A stretch of 64,000 nt of DNA from Aliiruegeria lutimaris (GTDB lineage: Bacteria; Pseudomonadota; Alphaproteobacteria; Rhodobacterales; Rhodobacteraceae), in contig NZ_FNEK01000016.1 of the NCBI RefSeq assembly GCF_900099935.1, positions 29,677 to 93,676 of the forward strand, read 5' to 3'. Both the position numbers and the translations under genes were made by a program. Positions within the stretch are counted from its first letter, which is position 1; each line of letters starts with the position of its first letter. Below are positions 8,588 through 17,885 of the stretch, in pieces. The notes under the pieces are model-generated. The model was not told where the DNA came from, did no database searches, and saw nothing but the letters and a program-made list of their open reading frames with translations.

Positions 8588-10606
8588 TTACTTCTTGCGT
8601 CGCGGCAACGCGTCGCCGCCACGGGGGGCCTTATTCACGACCGCCTTGGCCCTTGCCTTGTTCTTCTTGCTCGACGGTTTGCCCGGCGGCGGCGCCGCGC
8701 CTTTCTTCACATGCGGCTTGCGCGGCATTTCCTTGCCTTCGAAGGTGCCGGCGTCGCTCTTTTCCCACGTCTTTCCGGGCTTGCTTGCCTTGTGGCGAGG
8801 CTTGCGCGGCGCGGGGGCCTCGTCGCCGTCGGCGCCGGCCGCGCGCACGGGATTGTCCTTCCAGTCGGGCTTGGGCTTGTTCTTCCAGTCCGCTTTCGGC
8901 TTGTCCTTCCAGTCCGCCTTCGGCTTGTCTTTCCAGTCGGACTTGGGTTTGCCAGCCCCTGCCGGACGTGGCTTGCGCGGCCCATCCCCGGCGTCGAAGC
9001 GTTTGTTGGAAGGCGCGCTGCGCGGCCCGGTGGGCAGGGAGGGCGGCGAGGTCAGCCGAGTTGCGGTGACGCCGTCTTCCACGATCATGTCGGGGCCGAG
9101 CGCTTCGCAGAACCCGTCAACGCTGGCTTCGGCGATCTCGACATAGCTTTCGTCTGCCTTGAGCCGGATCGCGCCGATCTCGGTCTTGGTGATTCCTCCC
9201 GCCTTGCAGATCATCGGCAGGATGCGCCGCGGATCGGCGCCGGAATCGCGGCCAATGGAGAGCGAGAACCAGACGCTGGGCCCGAATTCCCGGCGCGGTT
9301 TCGGAGCCGCGTCCATTTCCGTCAATTCCTCGGGAGCGGAATGCTGCGCGCGGTAGAGGCTCAGGAAGGCGTTGGCGATCTTTTCGGCCGGGAAGCTCCG
9401 TACGAGCCTTTCGATCACCTCGGATTCGGACTCGGTCGAGCTTTCCTGCCAGACCGGATCGGCAAAAAGCCGGTCCTCGTCGCGTGTCAGGACCGCCTCA
9501 GCCGTCGGCGCGCCGCCCCATTCGGCCTTGATCTTGGCCGCGGCCAGAAGACGCTCGGCCTTCTTGCGGAACTTGGGCTGAACGACCAACGCGCTGACGC
9601 CCTTGCGCCCGGCACGACCCGTGCGTCCCGAACGGTGCAAAAGGGTTTCGTGGTTGGAGGGCAACTGGGCGTGAATCACGAGGTCGAGGTTCGGCAGGTC
9701 GAGCCCGCGCGCGGCGACATCGGTCGCCACGCAGACGCGAGCACGCCCGTCCCGCATCGACTGCAACGCGTGAGAACGTTCGGTCTGCGAGAGCTCGCCC
9801 GACAGCGCCACCACCTGGAAGCCGCGATTGGACAGGCGTGTGGTCAGCCGGTTCACCATCTCGCGCGTGTTGCCAAAGACAATGGCATTGGGTGCTTCGT
9901 GGTAGCGCAACGTGTTGATGACCGCGCTCTCGGCGTCACGATCGGCAACCAGCATGGCGCGATACTCGATATCGGCATGCTGGCTGGCCTCGGAACGCGT
10001 GACGATACGTACGGCTTCTTTCTGATAGCTGCGGGCCAGTTGCTCGATCGGCTTTGGAACCGTCGCGGAGAACAGAAGCGTCTGCCGAGTGTCGGGGGCC
10101 TCGTCGAGGATAAATTCCAGATCCTCGCGGAAACCGAGATCCAGCATCTCGTCGGCCTCGTCGAGAACCACGGAGCGGATCGCGCTGAGGTCGATCGAGC
10201 CGCGCATGATATGGTCCCGCAGCCGCCCCGGCGTGGCAACGACCACGTGGGCGCCGCGTGCCAGCGTGCGCCGCTCGTCGCGCATGTCCATCCCGCCGAC
10301 ACAGGAGGCAACCAACGCGCCGGCCTTTGCGTAGAGCCAGGCAAGCTCGCGTTTGACCTGAAGTGCCAGCTCTCGCGTCGGCGCGATGACCAGTGCGAGA
10401 GGTGCGCCGGCGGAGCCGAAAACCTCGTCGCTGCGCAGGAGCGTGGGAGCGATGGCAAGACCGAAGCCAAGAGTCTTTCCGGACCCCGTCTGTGCCGAGA
10501 CCAACAGGTCCGCTCCCTCCAGTTCAGGCTGCGTCACCGCCTCCTGAACAGGTGTGAGATTGGTATATCCGCGCTCTTGGAGCGCATCGGCAAGGGCTTT
10601 TTTCAC
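8588..10606 (-). CDS. deaD: DEAD-box RNA helicase (DeaD/CsdA-like)
   Basis: ATP-dependent RNA helicase of 672 residues, for ribosome assembly, RNA turnover or cold growth. Motifs in order: Q motif (GYTNLTPVQ), Walker A AQTGSGKT, PTRELALQ, TPGRL, DEAD motif VLDEADEML, SAT, then HRSGRTGRAGRKG in domain 2. A DbpA-type RNA-binding domain lies at about 445-520 (WFSLSIGRDSGADPRRIL). The C-terminal tail (about 540-672) is very basic and carries repeats of the unit KPKxDWKDKP, coded by near-identical DNA at about 8860-8950. GTG at 10606 is the start that directly precedes the Q motif; no good ribosome binding site is visible. Converges with the sulfotransferase gene 31 bp away. Confidence 0.92.
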   Translation of the reverse strand: MKKALADALQERGYTNLTPVQEAVTQPELEGADLLVSAQTGSGKTLGFGLAIAPTLLRSDEVFGSAGAPLALVIAPTRELALQVKRELAWLYAKAGALVASCVGGMDMRDERRTLARGAHVVVATPGRLRDHIMRGSIDLSAIRSVVLDEADEMLDLGFREDLEFILDEAPDTRQTLLFSATVPKPIEQLARSYQKEAVRIVTRSEASQHADIEYRAMLVADRDAESAVINTLRYHEAPNAIVFGNTREMVNRLTTRLSNRGFQVVALSGELSQTERSHALQSMRDGRARVCVATDVAARGLDLPNLDLVIHAQLPSNHETLLHRSGRTGRAGRKGVSALVVQPKFRKKAERLLAAAKIKAEWGGAPTAEAVLTRDEDRLFADPVWQESSTESESEVIERLVRSFPAEKIANAFLSLYRAQHSAPEELTEMDAAPKPRREFGPSVWFSLSIGRDSGADPRRILPMICKAGGITKTEIGAIRLKADESYVEIAEASVDGFCEALGPDMIVEDGVTATRLTSPPSLPTGPRSAPSNKRFDAGDGPRKPRPAGAGKPKSDWKDKPKADWKDKPKADWKNKPKPDWKDNPVRAAGADGDEAPAPRKPRHKASKPGKTWEKSDAGTFEGKEMPRKPHVKKGAAPPPGKPSSKKNKARAKAVVNKAPRGGDALPRRKK

Positions 10607-10768
10607 GGGAGGTCTTTCGGCTGAAACGTGCGGCCCGTCTTTTTGGAGCCGCTGGAAAGGCGATGGCGCAATCTACAGAAACGCGCGGGACATTCAATGA
10701 AAAAAGACCGGGAGAGGGAAGTGGATGTCGGAATCGCCAATCTTGTAGCCGTTGGGGGGCCTCCCAAA

Positions 10769-10840
10769 CCCCCGGGATATTTGACGTCAGAAGAAGACTG
10801 GAGTGTCCGGCACGTCTTCTGACCGGAAATATCCCGGGGG
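10769..10840. repeat. Large nested palindrome between ptsG-like gene and helicase
   Basis: Outer arms CCCCCGGGATATTT (10769-10782) and AAATATCCCGGGGG (10827-10840) are perfect 14-bp inverted repeats; inner arms GTCAGAAGA (10786-10794) and TCTTCTGAC (10815-10823) add 9 bp. Further G/C-rich complementary runs flank both sides. It fills the 313-bp gap between the PTS permease stop and the helicase start (10607-10919), where I see no gene. It may end PTS transcription; arms ending AAATATCCCGGGG are, as I recall, a widespread intergenic palindrome of Rhodobacterales. Confidence 0.8.
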
Positions 10841-10919
10841 AGCGCCGGAAGGCGCGGGGGGCAAGGCCCCCAGCACGCTTCGCCACGCGCCAACCCCAAC
10901 CTTGGGAACAGAGCAGTTC

Positions 10920-12971
10920 CTAGGACGCCATCGCCCCGCGTAGCTCTCCGGCATATTGGTCCGCGTTAAGACCGACCAGAAGATGCATGACACCGTCCTC
11001 GAAGCGCTGAATGCCACGAACGCCCGCGTCGGCGAGCGCCGCCGTGTCGAGTTTCGCGTCATCCGCCAGCGTCACCCGCAAGCGCGTCTCGGCGCAGCTT
11101 TCCGCCACCTGGACATTGCCGGCACCGCCGAGGGCCGCGAGAATGGCCTGCGCCTTCTCGGCTGCGTGCGGATCGGCCACGCGTGGCTTCGCCGCGTCGG
11201 GTTTGTAGACCACTTTTGGTGCCGCCGAGCCTTCAGGCAGTTCTGCCTCGTCGCCCGCCGTCCGCAGGTAGTCTTTCATGTCGGTCATCAATCCCTCCGA
11301 TTGCGGCCCGAAGATCGCCTGCAGGTTGTTGCCGACCTGAACCACACCGGCCGCGCCGAGCGCCTTCAGCTTGTCCTGGTTGGCCTTTGTCACATCATTC
11401 ACTTCGATCCGAAGGCGCGTAATGCAGGCATCGAGTCCCGCGATGTTGGAGCGCCCGCCAAAGGCCAGCACAAGCTCCTTGGACATCTGATCGGCAGAGG
11501 CGACGCCAGCCATGGCTGGACCCGCGTCCTCGGTCTCGCGGCCCGGCGTCTTGAGATCGAATTTCACGATCAGGGTCCGGAAGGTGAGGTAGTAGACCGC
11601 AGCGAAGATCGGGCCGAGGATCAGGATCACCCAGGGCTTGATGTTCGTAACCCAGAACAGGGCGAAATCGATGAAGCCGTGGCTGAAGGAGAAGCCGAGC
11701 CGGGCCCCGAGCAGGAAGGTGATGAGCTGCGCAAGGCCGGCCAGGACCGCGTGCACCGCGTAAAGCAGCGGGGCGACGAAGAGGAAGGCGAATTCCAGCG
11801 GTTCGGTGATGCCGGTCAGGAACGAGGTCAGCGCCGCCGAGATCATGATGCCCGACACCCGCGCCCGGTTCTCGGGGCGCGCGGTGTGGATGATCGCGAA
11901 GGCCGCGGCCGGCAGGCCGAACATCTTGAAGATGAAGGCGCCGCCGAGAATGCCGGCCTCGTAGTCGCCGGCAAAGTAGCGGTTGATGACTCCGTGGACG
12001 ACGTCACCGGAGTCCGTGGTGTAAGAGCCGACCTCGAAGAAGAATGGCACATTCCAGATATGGTGCAGGCCGAATGGGATCAGCGCCCGTTCCACCACAC
12101 CATAGGTCGTCACCGCCATGGCCGGGTTGCCATAGGCCGCCCAGTCGCCGAAATCGCGGATCATCGCACCGATCGGCGGCCAGATGACGGCCAGTACGGC
12201 GGCCAGCGCGATGGCGGCGAAGGAGGTGGCGATGGGCACGAAGCGCTTGCCGGCGAAGAAGCCGAGATAGGGCGGCAGCTTCATCCGGAAGAACCGGTTG
12301 AACATCGAGGCTGCGACGAGGCCGATCAGGATGCCGCCGAAAACGCCGGTATCAATGCTCTCGAAACCGAAGATCTGCTTGATCTCGGCCCGGCTCTGCG
12401 CGGCCGGGAAGGGCTGCATCGCGCCCTCGCCGGTGGACAGATGCGCCACGCCGTCCTGCAGGGTAAAGGGGATGGAGATGTCGCCACAGGTGACGATTTC
12501 CTCCTGCAGATCCGCGATGCGGATCTTTTCCAATGTGCGGCCGTCTGGGTCCAGGCAGACGAAGCGTTCTCGCCCGACATCATATTCGACATAGGCCGAC
12601 TGGTTCTGGAAACTGATCGGCTCGACCGGCGCAAAGAGCTGGATGGAGAGCAACCCCATCACCCCGAGCGCGGCGGTCAGGACGAAATAGCCCACCGTGG
12701 CGGACATCGCGGCCACGCCGTCATTGTCGGTGAAGCCCACCACGACGCCGATGGCGAAGATCAGCGGCAGGATGCCGAAGACCGCACCACCGGAGGCTTC
12801 CATGATCTCGCCAACGGTTATGAGCCATGGCGCGAGGCTGTCGGAACCGGCGATGGAGGCGCCGACGCCGAGCAGGATACCGGCGACGGGGAGCACCGAA
12901 ACCGGTAGCATGAGCGCCTTGCCGACCTTCTGGAGGGTCCCGAAGCTCTTGTCGATAAATGCATTTGCCAT
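10920..12971 (-). CDS. PTS permease EIIC-EIIB-EIIB, glucose/N-acetylglucosamine type
   Basis: Sugar-specific permease of 683 residues. The EIIC membrane domain (about 1-470) begins in the typical way (LQKVGKALMLPVSVLPVAGILLG) and contains VVERALIPFGLHHIWNVPFF and GITEPLEFAFLFVAP. It has a long hydrophilic insertion at about 115-205. Two EIIB domains follow: about 500-575 with phospho-Cys in LDACITRLR and about 608-683 with Cys in ESCAETRLR. The EIIA function is supplied by the gene just downstream (15 bp away). The operon thus needs no other PTS protein. Sugar is glucose- or GlcNAc-family by similarity; no nag or sugar-kinase gene is adjacent to decide. ATG 12971 is preceded by a GGAGA-type site. 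Confidence 0.88.
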   Translation of the reverse strand: MANAFIDKSFGTLQKVGKALMLPVSVLPVAGILLGVGASIAGSDSLAPWLITVGEIMEASGGAVFGILPLIFAIGVVVGFTDNDGVAAMSATVGYFVLTAALGVMGLLSIQLFAPVEPISFQNQSAYVEYDVGRERFVCLDPDGRTLEKIRIADLQEEIVTCGDISIPFTLQDGVAHLSTGEGAMQPFPAAQSRAEIKQIFGFESIDTGVFGGILIGLVAASMFNRFFRMKLPPYLGFFAGKRFVPIATSFAAIALAAVLAVIWPPIGAMIRDFGDWAAYGNPAMAVTTYGVVERALIPFGLHHIWNVPFFFEVGSYTTDSGDVVHGVINRYFAGDYEAGILGGAFIFKMFGLPAAAFAIIHTARPENRARVSGIMISAALTSFLTGITEPLEFAFLFVAPLLYAVHAVLAGLAQLITFLLGARLGFSFSHGFIDFALFWVTNIKPWVILILGPIFAAVYYLTFRTLIVKFDLKTPGRETEDAGPAMAGVASADQMSKELVLAFGGRSNIAGLDACITRLRIEVNDVTKANQDKLKALGAAGVVQVGNNLQAIFGPQSEGLMTDMKDYLRTAGDEAELPEGSAAPKVVYKPDAAKPRVADPHAAEKAQAILAALGGAGNVQVAESCAETRLRVTLADDAKLDTAALADAGVRGIQRFEDGVMHLLVGLNADQYAGELRGAMAS

Positions 12972-12986
12972 TGTCAGTCTCCGGGA

Positions 12987-15512
12987 TCAGTAATCGAGCG
13001 GAACAAGCGCGCGCACTTCGGCGGCGCTGTCGGCCTTGAGGGCCTTCTCGGCGAATTCGCGGCATTGGCTCATCGAATATTGCCGAACGGCGGCCTTGAT
13101 CGAGGGCAGTGCGGGCACGCTGACCGATAATTCGTCGACGCCCAGCCCGACAAGGATCGGCACGGCCTGCTCGTCGCTGGCGATGCCGCCACAGACGCCG
13201 ACCCATTTGCCATGGGCATGGGCGCCTTCGACGGTCTGGCCGATCAGCTTGAGTACGGCGGGGCTCATCGCGTCCGCCAGGGGAGCGAGCTTGGGGTGGC
13301 CGCGATCCATTGCCAGCGTGTATTGCGTCAGGTCATTGGTGCCGATGGAGAAGAAATCGGCCTCGCGCGCGAATTGCTCGGCCATGACCGCCGCAGAGGG
13401 AACCTCGACCATGATGCCGACCTGTACCGGCTCGCTGCGGCCGGTATTCCGGGTTTCTTCGTCAACCACCGCCCTGAGCGAGCGGAATTCATCGAGCGAG
13501 GAGATCATGGGGAACATCATGCCCAGCCGTGAGTTGTCCTGAACCTGAAGGATCGCGCGGATCTGTGTGCGCAGGATCTCGGGGCGGTCGATGGCGAGGC
13601 GGACGCCGCGCACGCCCAGGAACGGGTTTTCCTCGCGCGGAAGTGGCAGGTAGGGCAAGGGCTTGTCGCCGCCCACATCCAGCGTACGGATGATCAGCGG
13701 CCTTTGCCCGAGCGCATCGGAAACGTCCTGGTATATCGCCCGCTGTTCTTGCTCGGTGGGGGCGGTGGCGCGCTCGAGGAACAGGAATTCCGAGCGCAGA
13801 AGGCCGACCCCTTCGCCGCCAAGCCGCACCGCTTCCTCGGCCTCGGCGACGCCGCCGACATTGGCGACGACCTCAATGCGATGGCCATCCGTGGTGGTGG
13901 CATCCTCGTGCGCAGCGGCAATATCGGCCTTGCGCTTGACCTCGGCGCGTTCGGTCGCCTGCCGGATCCGATCGACCTCGTCGCCGTCGGGATTGAGCCG
14001 CAACGTACCGCGAGCGCCGTCGATCACGACCATCGTGCCGGGTGCGATGTCCAGCGCATGTGGCTCGATGCCGGCCACGGCGGGCAGGTCCAGCGCGCGG
14101 GCCAGAATGGCGACATGGGAAGTCGCCCCGCCGCCAATGGTGCAGAAGCCGACCACACGGTTGCGGTCGAGGCTGGCCGTGTCGGATGGCGTCAGGTCCT
14201 CGGCGATGAGGATCGTGCCCTCGGGCAGTTCCGGTTGCTCCAGCGGTTCCCCGGTCAGGATCGACAGCACCCGGCGACCCACATCGCGCAGGTCGCTCGC
14301 GCGGGCGGCGAGCAATTCGTTGGGCAAGGCTTCAAGTTGCAGCGCCTGCGAGGAATAGGCCTGCTGCCAGGCGTATTCGGCACTCTTGCCCTTTGCGATG
14401 GCGCTTTCGGCGACGTCGATAAGGTCCGGGTCCTCGAGCAATTCCATATGCGCGGCAAAGATCGCCGCCTTGGACGGGTCTGCCTGTGCGTGCAACTCGG
14501 CTTGAAGCGCTTCCAGTTGAACCTTGGCGACGTCGATCGCATCATCCAGGCGGCGCCGCTCTGTGTGCGGGTCCGCACCCGTCTCGGGAACCTCGATCTC
14601 GGTGCGTCTGAGCTGGAACACTTTTCCGACGGCGAGGCCAGGAGAGGCGGAGACGCCAAGGAGCAGGTTCGGGTCGTCGGAGCGCCGCCTGGGAACGGGT
14701 GCCGCGACCGGCTTGATGACGGTGGTCGCGGGCGCCGGGGCAGGGGGCGTGCCCTCGTCGCCGAGCCCGGAGGCCAGTTCCGGGGCCAGCGTGTTTATTG
14801 CCTCCGCCGCGTCGAGCCCTTCGGCGACGATCTGCACCTTGGCCCCCTGTTCGAGGTTCAGCCGCATGATCGAGACAACGCTCTTGGCGTTTGCCTGATC
14901 CTCGCCCCGTTGCAACAGCACGCGCGAAGCGAATTTCTTGGCCATGTTCGACAGTACCGCGGCGGGCCGCGCATGCAGCCCGGTCGGGTTCGGGATCACG
15001 ATGGCCTCGGAGACGATCATCTCGCCACCCTGAACGGCCTGCTCGGAAGTAGCGGCCATTTCGACGGTCATGATAATGTCCCGCCCGGCGGAGACCGTGC
15101 CGATGGCAGGCGTCAGCGAGGCGACCACGTCGCTATTGGTGACTATCACCTGCGTCAGCAGGCTCTTGGCTCTGATCGCCAGCATCTGCGCGTCGAAGGC
15201 AATCAATGGATCGCCCGCGGCGACGCTCTGCCCTTCTGTCACCTTGGGCTCGAACCCTTCGCCCTTCAGCTTCACCGTGTCGAGCCCGATATGCAGCATC
15301 ACTTCGAGCCCTTCGGGCGAAGTGATCGTCACCGCGTGGCCGGCGCGGTGGAGTTGGCTGATCGTACCCGCGCAGGGCGCTGTCAGAAGCTGGTTGAGAG
15401 GGTCGATCGAAACACCATCGCCTACCATCTTGCCCGCGAAAACCGGATCGGGCACCTGTTCGAGAGGCAACATTACGCCATCAAGCGGCGCCACGAGTTC
15501 AATTCTGGGCAT
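12987..15512 (-). CDS. Multiphosphoryl transfer protein: EIIA(Glc)-HPr-enzyme I
   Basis: Soluble PTS phosphorelay in one chain of 841 residues. EIIA(Glc)-type domain about 1-150 with His59 and phospho-His74 (VMLHIGLDTV). HPr domain about 165-250 with phospho-His180 (NPTGLHARPAA) and a serine (211) at the position of HPr Ser46. Enzyme I about 285-841 with phospho-His466 (GGGATSHVAILAR) and PEP-binding FLGVRGVRLAIDRPE and FFSIGTNDLTQYTLAMDR. It passes phosphate from PEP to the upstream EIICBB permease. The frame can be opened to 15635, but ATG 15512 is preceded by AGGAGGACAAC and begins the EIIA fold, so it is chosen. First gene of the operon. Confidence 0.92.
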   Translation of the reverse strand: MPRIELVAPLDGVMLPLEQVPDPVFAGKMVGDGVSIDPLNQLLTAPCAGTISQLHRAGHAVTITSPEGLEVMLHIGLDTVKLKGEGFEPKVTEGQSVAAGDPLIAFDAQMLAIRAKSLLTQVIVTNSDVVASLTPAIGTVSAGRDIIMTVEMAATSEQAVQGGEMIVSEAIVIPNPTGLHARPAAVLSNMAKKFASRVLLQRGEDQANAKSVVSIMRLNLEQGAKVQIVAEGLDAAEAINTLAPELASGLGDEGTPPAPAPATTVIKPVAAPVPRRRSDDPNLLLGVSASPGLAVGKVFQLRRTEIEVPETGADPHTERRRLDDAIDVAKVQLEALQAELHAQADPSKAAIFAAHMELLEDPDLIDVAESAIAKGKSAEYAWQQAYSSQALQLEALPNELLAARASDLRDVGRRVLSILTGEPLEQPELPEGTILIAEDLTPSDTASLDRNRVVGFCTIGGGATSHVAILARALDLPAVAGIEPHALDIAPGTMVVIDGARGTLRLNPDGDEVDRIRQATERAEVKRKADIAAAHEDATTTDGHRIEVVANVGGVAEAEEAVRLGGEGVGLLRSEFLFLERATAPTEQEQRAIYQDVSDALGQRPLIIRTLDVGGDKPLPYLPLPREENPFLGVRGVRLAIDRPEILRTQIRAILQVQDNSRLGMMFPMISSLDEFRSLRAVVDEETRNTGRSEPVQVGIMVEVPSAAVMAEQFAREADFFSIGTNDLTQYTLAMDRGHPKLAPLADAMSPAVLKLIGQTVEGAHAHGKWVGVCGGIASDEQAVPILVGLGVDELSVSVPALPSIKAAVRQYSMSQCREFAEKALKADSAAEVRALVPLDY

Positions 15513-15935
15513 GTTGTCCTCCTGTTGTCGGCTCGTCCTCCGCCGACATGTTTCCCGTCTTTCCCAGACGGGAGATGAAATGATCACAGCTATGCGTCTT
15601 GCCGGGTGTGGGGTGGCGAGGCTGGAGCGTTCCAAGGGCGGGCCGCGCGCAGCCGCGGTCGGCCCGCCGTCGCCGGCCTGAGCGATTGCTGTCGGGAAAG
15701 GCCCGTTCGGCCCCCGAAATATCCGGCCTGAATGCCCTGCGGGATCCGATGATCAGCCTCCCCACGATTCGTGCCCGCGCTTCCTGATCCTAGGCCGGGT
15801 TCGCGCGTTCAATCCAGTATTCGTTGGAGATTCACACCTTTGCCGCTGAGGAAAGACGAATGGGCATGACGCCAAGCGCCCCCGGCGCGCCGAAAACGGG
15901 CGTCTCGGGGGGGCACGCTATTGCTGCAGCCGTTC
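15513..15935. other. Intergenic region upstream of the PTS operon
   Basis: About 420 bp with no convincing gene on either strand. It must carry the promoter of the EIIA-HPr-EI gene near 15530-15600. A hairpin with arms GGGCGGGCCG (15636-15645) and CGGCCCGCC (15660-15668) lies midway and could end transcription from the opine-dehydrogenase-like gene, though no T run follows. No clear operator palindrome was found. Confidence 0.5.
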
Positions 15936-16964
15936 TCAGTCGCTGACATCGCCGCAGATCTCGTCCAGGGCCTCACCGATCATGCCGTTCTCGGTGGTGA
16001 AATCGGCGCCGAGCCCGACCGACAGCAACCGCACCCCCGCTTCGTGCAGGGGGAGCGGTATGTTCCGTCGACGCCCCAGTTCGCAGAGCGGGACGATACC
16101 ATAGGGCAGGTCTTCGGTGATGTAGCGCGTATCCGTCGAAACCGGGCCCTTCGGGCCACGGCCACGTGCGGCAATCCGTTGCGTCGTCTCGTGGACATTG
16201 CCGATCTCGATGTCGGGAAAAGTCAATTGGAAATGCTGCAACACGCTGCGAACGTCGAGCCCGAATCTGGCGGCAAGCCCGCGCCGTTCCGCGTCCAGTT
16301 CCTCGATGATGCGGCCAACGGCAGGCGTGATGCCGCCGTAATTGTCCCAGTCCTCGGCCAGTTCGATGCGCGTCAGGTTGCCGAGCACATTGGCCAGGTG
16401 CACCTCCGGGTTGAGGTTGCTCAGCCCGATTGCGAGGGGGGAGCCGACATCGCGGAACACATCGCCAAAGAGTGCCCTGCACAGTGCCATCGCATCCAAC
16501 GGGGATAAATTGCCGGAAGAGGCCATGTCGACGGTTCCCCGCAAAGTGCCGACGCGGATGCCCTCGGGCCGTCTGTGCGCCGTTGCGGCGGTTGTCGACC
16601 ACGAGATCAATCGGGCCTCGCTTCCAGCCACGCGCAGCTTGCGGGCGAGGTGGAAAGAGGCAAAGGACAGCTCGGCGCTGAAGATGACACTTTGCGAAGG
16701 TTTCAGCAGCGGGGCGATGGCGTCCAGCAGTGGCTGCAGGCCGGGGGCTTGCCGCGCGATCAGGAGGGCGTCGGCAAAGGCGACGGCTTCCGGCAATGTC
16801 CGGACCGGGGTGATCGTCTTTGTCATGTTGATGGCGCCGAAGAACCGCGTTTCGTGTTCCGCGCGTCCGCTTTGAGAGTAGAGACGAACGTGATGGCCCG
16901 CCTCAAGCAGGAGCGCGCAATAGGTCTGGCCAACCGGTCCGCCGCCGAGAACTGAAATCTTCAT
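15936..16964 (-). CDS. NAD(P)-dependent opine (octopine/nopaline) dehydrogenase family protein
   Basis: Protein of 342 residues. The N-terminal Rossmann domain opens with ISVLGGGPVGQTYCALL (GxGxxG type) and the C-terminal all-helical domain contains LSNLNPEVHLANVLGNL and the catalytic-type histidine of that block, followed by DWDNYGGITPAVGRI. This resembles the octopine/nopaline dehydrogenase fold, which reductively joins an amino acid and a keto acid, or the reverse. The gene looks intact. It lies 120 bp downstream of the broken tctA and may once have been the last gene of that operon, so its substrate would have been the compound imported by the lost Tct system (inference). Confidence 0.78.
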   Translation of the reverse strand: MKISVLGGGPVGQTYCALLLEAGHHVRLYSQSGRAEHETRFFGAINMTKTITPVRTLPEAVAFADALLIARQAPGLQPLLDAIAPLLKPSQSVIFSAELSFASFHLARKLRVAGSEARLISWSTTAATAHRRPEGIRVGTLRGTVDMASSGNLSPLDAMALCRALFGDVFRDVGSPLAIGLSNLNPEVHLANVLGNLTRIELAEDWDNYGGITPAVGRIIEELDAERRGLAARFGLDVRSVLQHFQLTFPDIEIGNVHETTQRIAARGRGPKGPVSTDTRYITEDLPYGIVPLCELGRRRNIPLPLHEAGVRLLSVGLGADFTTENGMIGEALDEICGDVSD

Positions 16965-17087
16965 GCCGTTTCTCCCAATCAGATCGCTTCGGAACTGCCG
17001 TGCCCTTGCGCGCGGATGTCAAATTTCGGGGCGCGCCGGATCAATGCCGACGCGCCCCCGTGTTGTGTCGTCGACCCGCCCGGAAAG

Positions 17088-17885
17088 TCAGTTGGACGAG
17101 GCGTCCGCAGCCGCGCCATTCCCGGCCAGCTTACGCCGCAGAATTCCGATCAGCGGCAGTGAGAGAATGAGGAAGCTGAGTGCCGCCAGCAGGATGGAGA
17201 GCGGGTAATGCACCAGCGACCACCAGTCGCCCTGGTTGATCAGCAGCGTCAGGCGCAGGTTCTGCTCCGCAAGGTCACCGAGGATCAGCCCGAGCACAAT
17301 CGGCGCCAGTGGGAAATGGAGCCGGTCGAGGATGTAGCCGACGATGCCGATGGCGAACATCAGCCAGATGTTGAACATGGAACTGCGGAGCGCATAGATC
17401 CCGACAAAGGTCAGGCACAGGATCATCGGCGCCAGCACCGGCTGTGGCAGGCGCATCACTTGCGCGAAAAGTCGCATGGCCACGTTGCCGCCCAGTGCGA
17501 AGAGCAGGATCGAGGTCAGGAACATCTGCCACATGAAGCCGAAGACGATATCCGGGCTGTCGCGGAAAAGCTGCGGCCCCGGTTGCAGGCCATGCACCAG
17601 CAGGCCAGCGAGGATCACGGCCGAAACGCCGCTGCCCGGAACACCGAGCGTGAGCGCGGGGATCATGGCGGCGGCGTTGTCGGCATTGTTGCCGCATTCG
17701 GCTGCCGCGATGCCCAGCGGGTTGCCCTTGCCGAAGCTGTCGGGCTCCTTGGATACGCGCTTGGTCTCGTTATAGGCGATGAAAGCCGCCATCGAGCCGC
17801 CGGTGGCGGGCAGGATGCCGACCCAGACGCCGATCAGGCTGCTGCGCAGCCATGTCGGCACGAAGGACCAGAAATCGCGACGCAA
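17088..17885 (-). pseudogene. tctA: tctA remnant: tripartite tricarboxylate transporter permease, C-terminal half
   Basis: About 265 residues of the large TctA permease, starting near RRDFWSFVPTWLRSSLIG and running through the family core GILPATGGSMAAFIAYNE, ECGNNADNAAAMIPALTLG and GSGVSAVILAGL to a normal-looking C-terminus. Full TctA proteins have about 500 residues, so the N-terminal half is absent. Immediately upstream, at about 17880-17886, the sequence switches to the N-terminal third of tctC in a different reading frame. The lost stretch would have held the rest of tctC, all of tctB and the start of tctA. The remnant has no start site of its own and is judged non-functional. Confidence 0.88.

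Noticed and set aside
8860..8950. CRISPR or satellite array
   Set aside because: Short tandem repeats are in frame inside the helicase tail and encode KPKxDWKDKP; there are no spacers.
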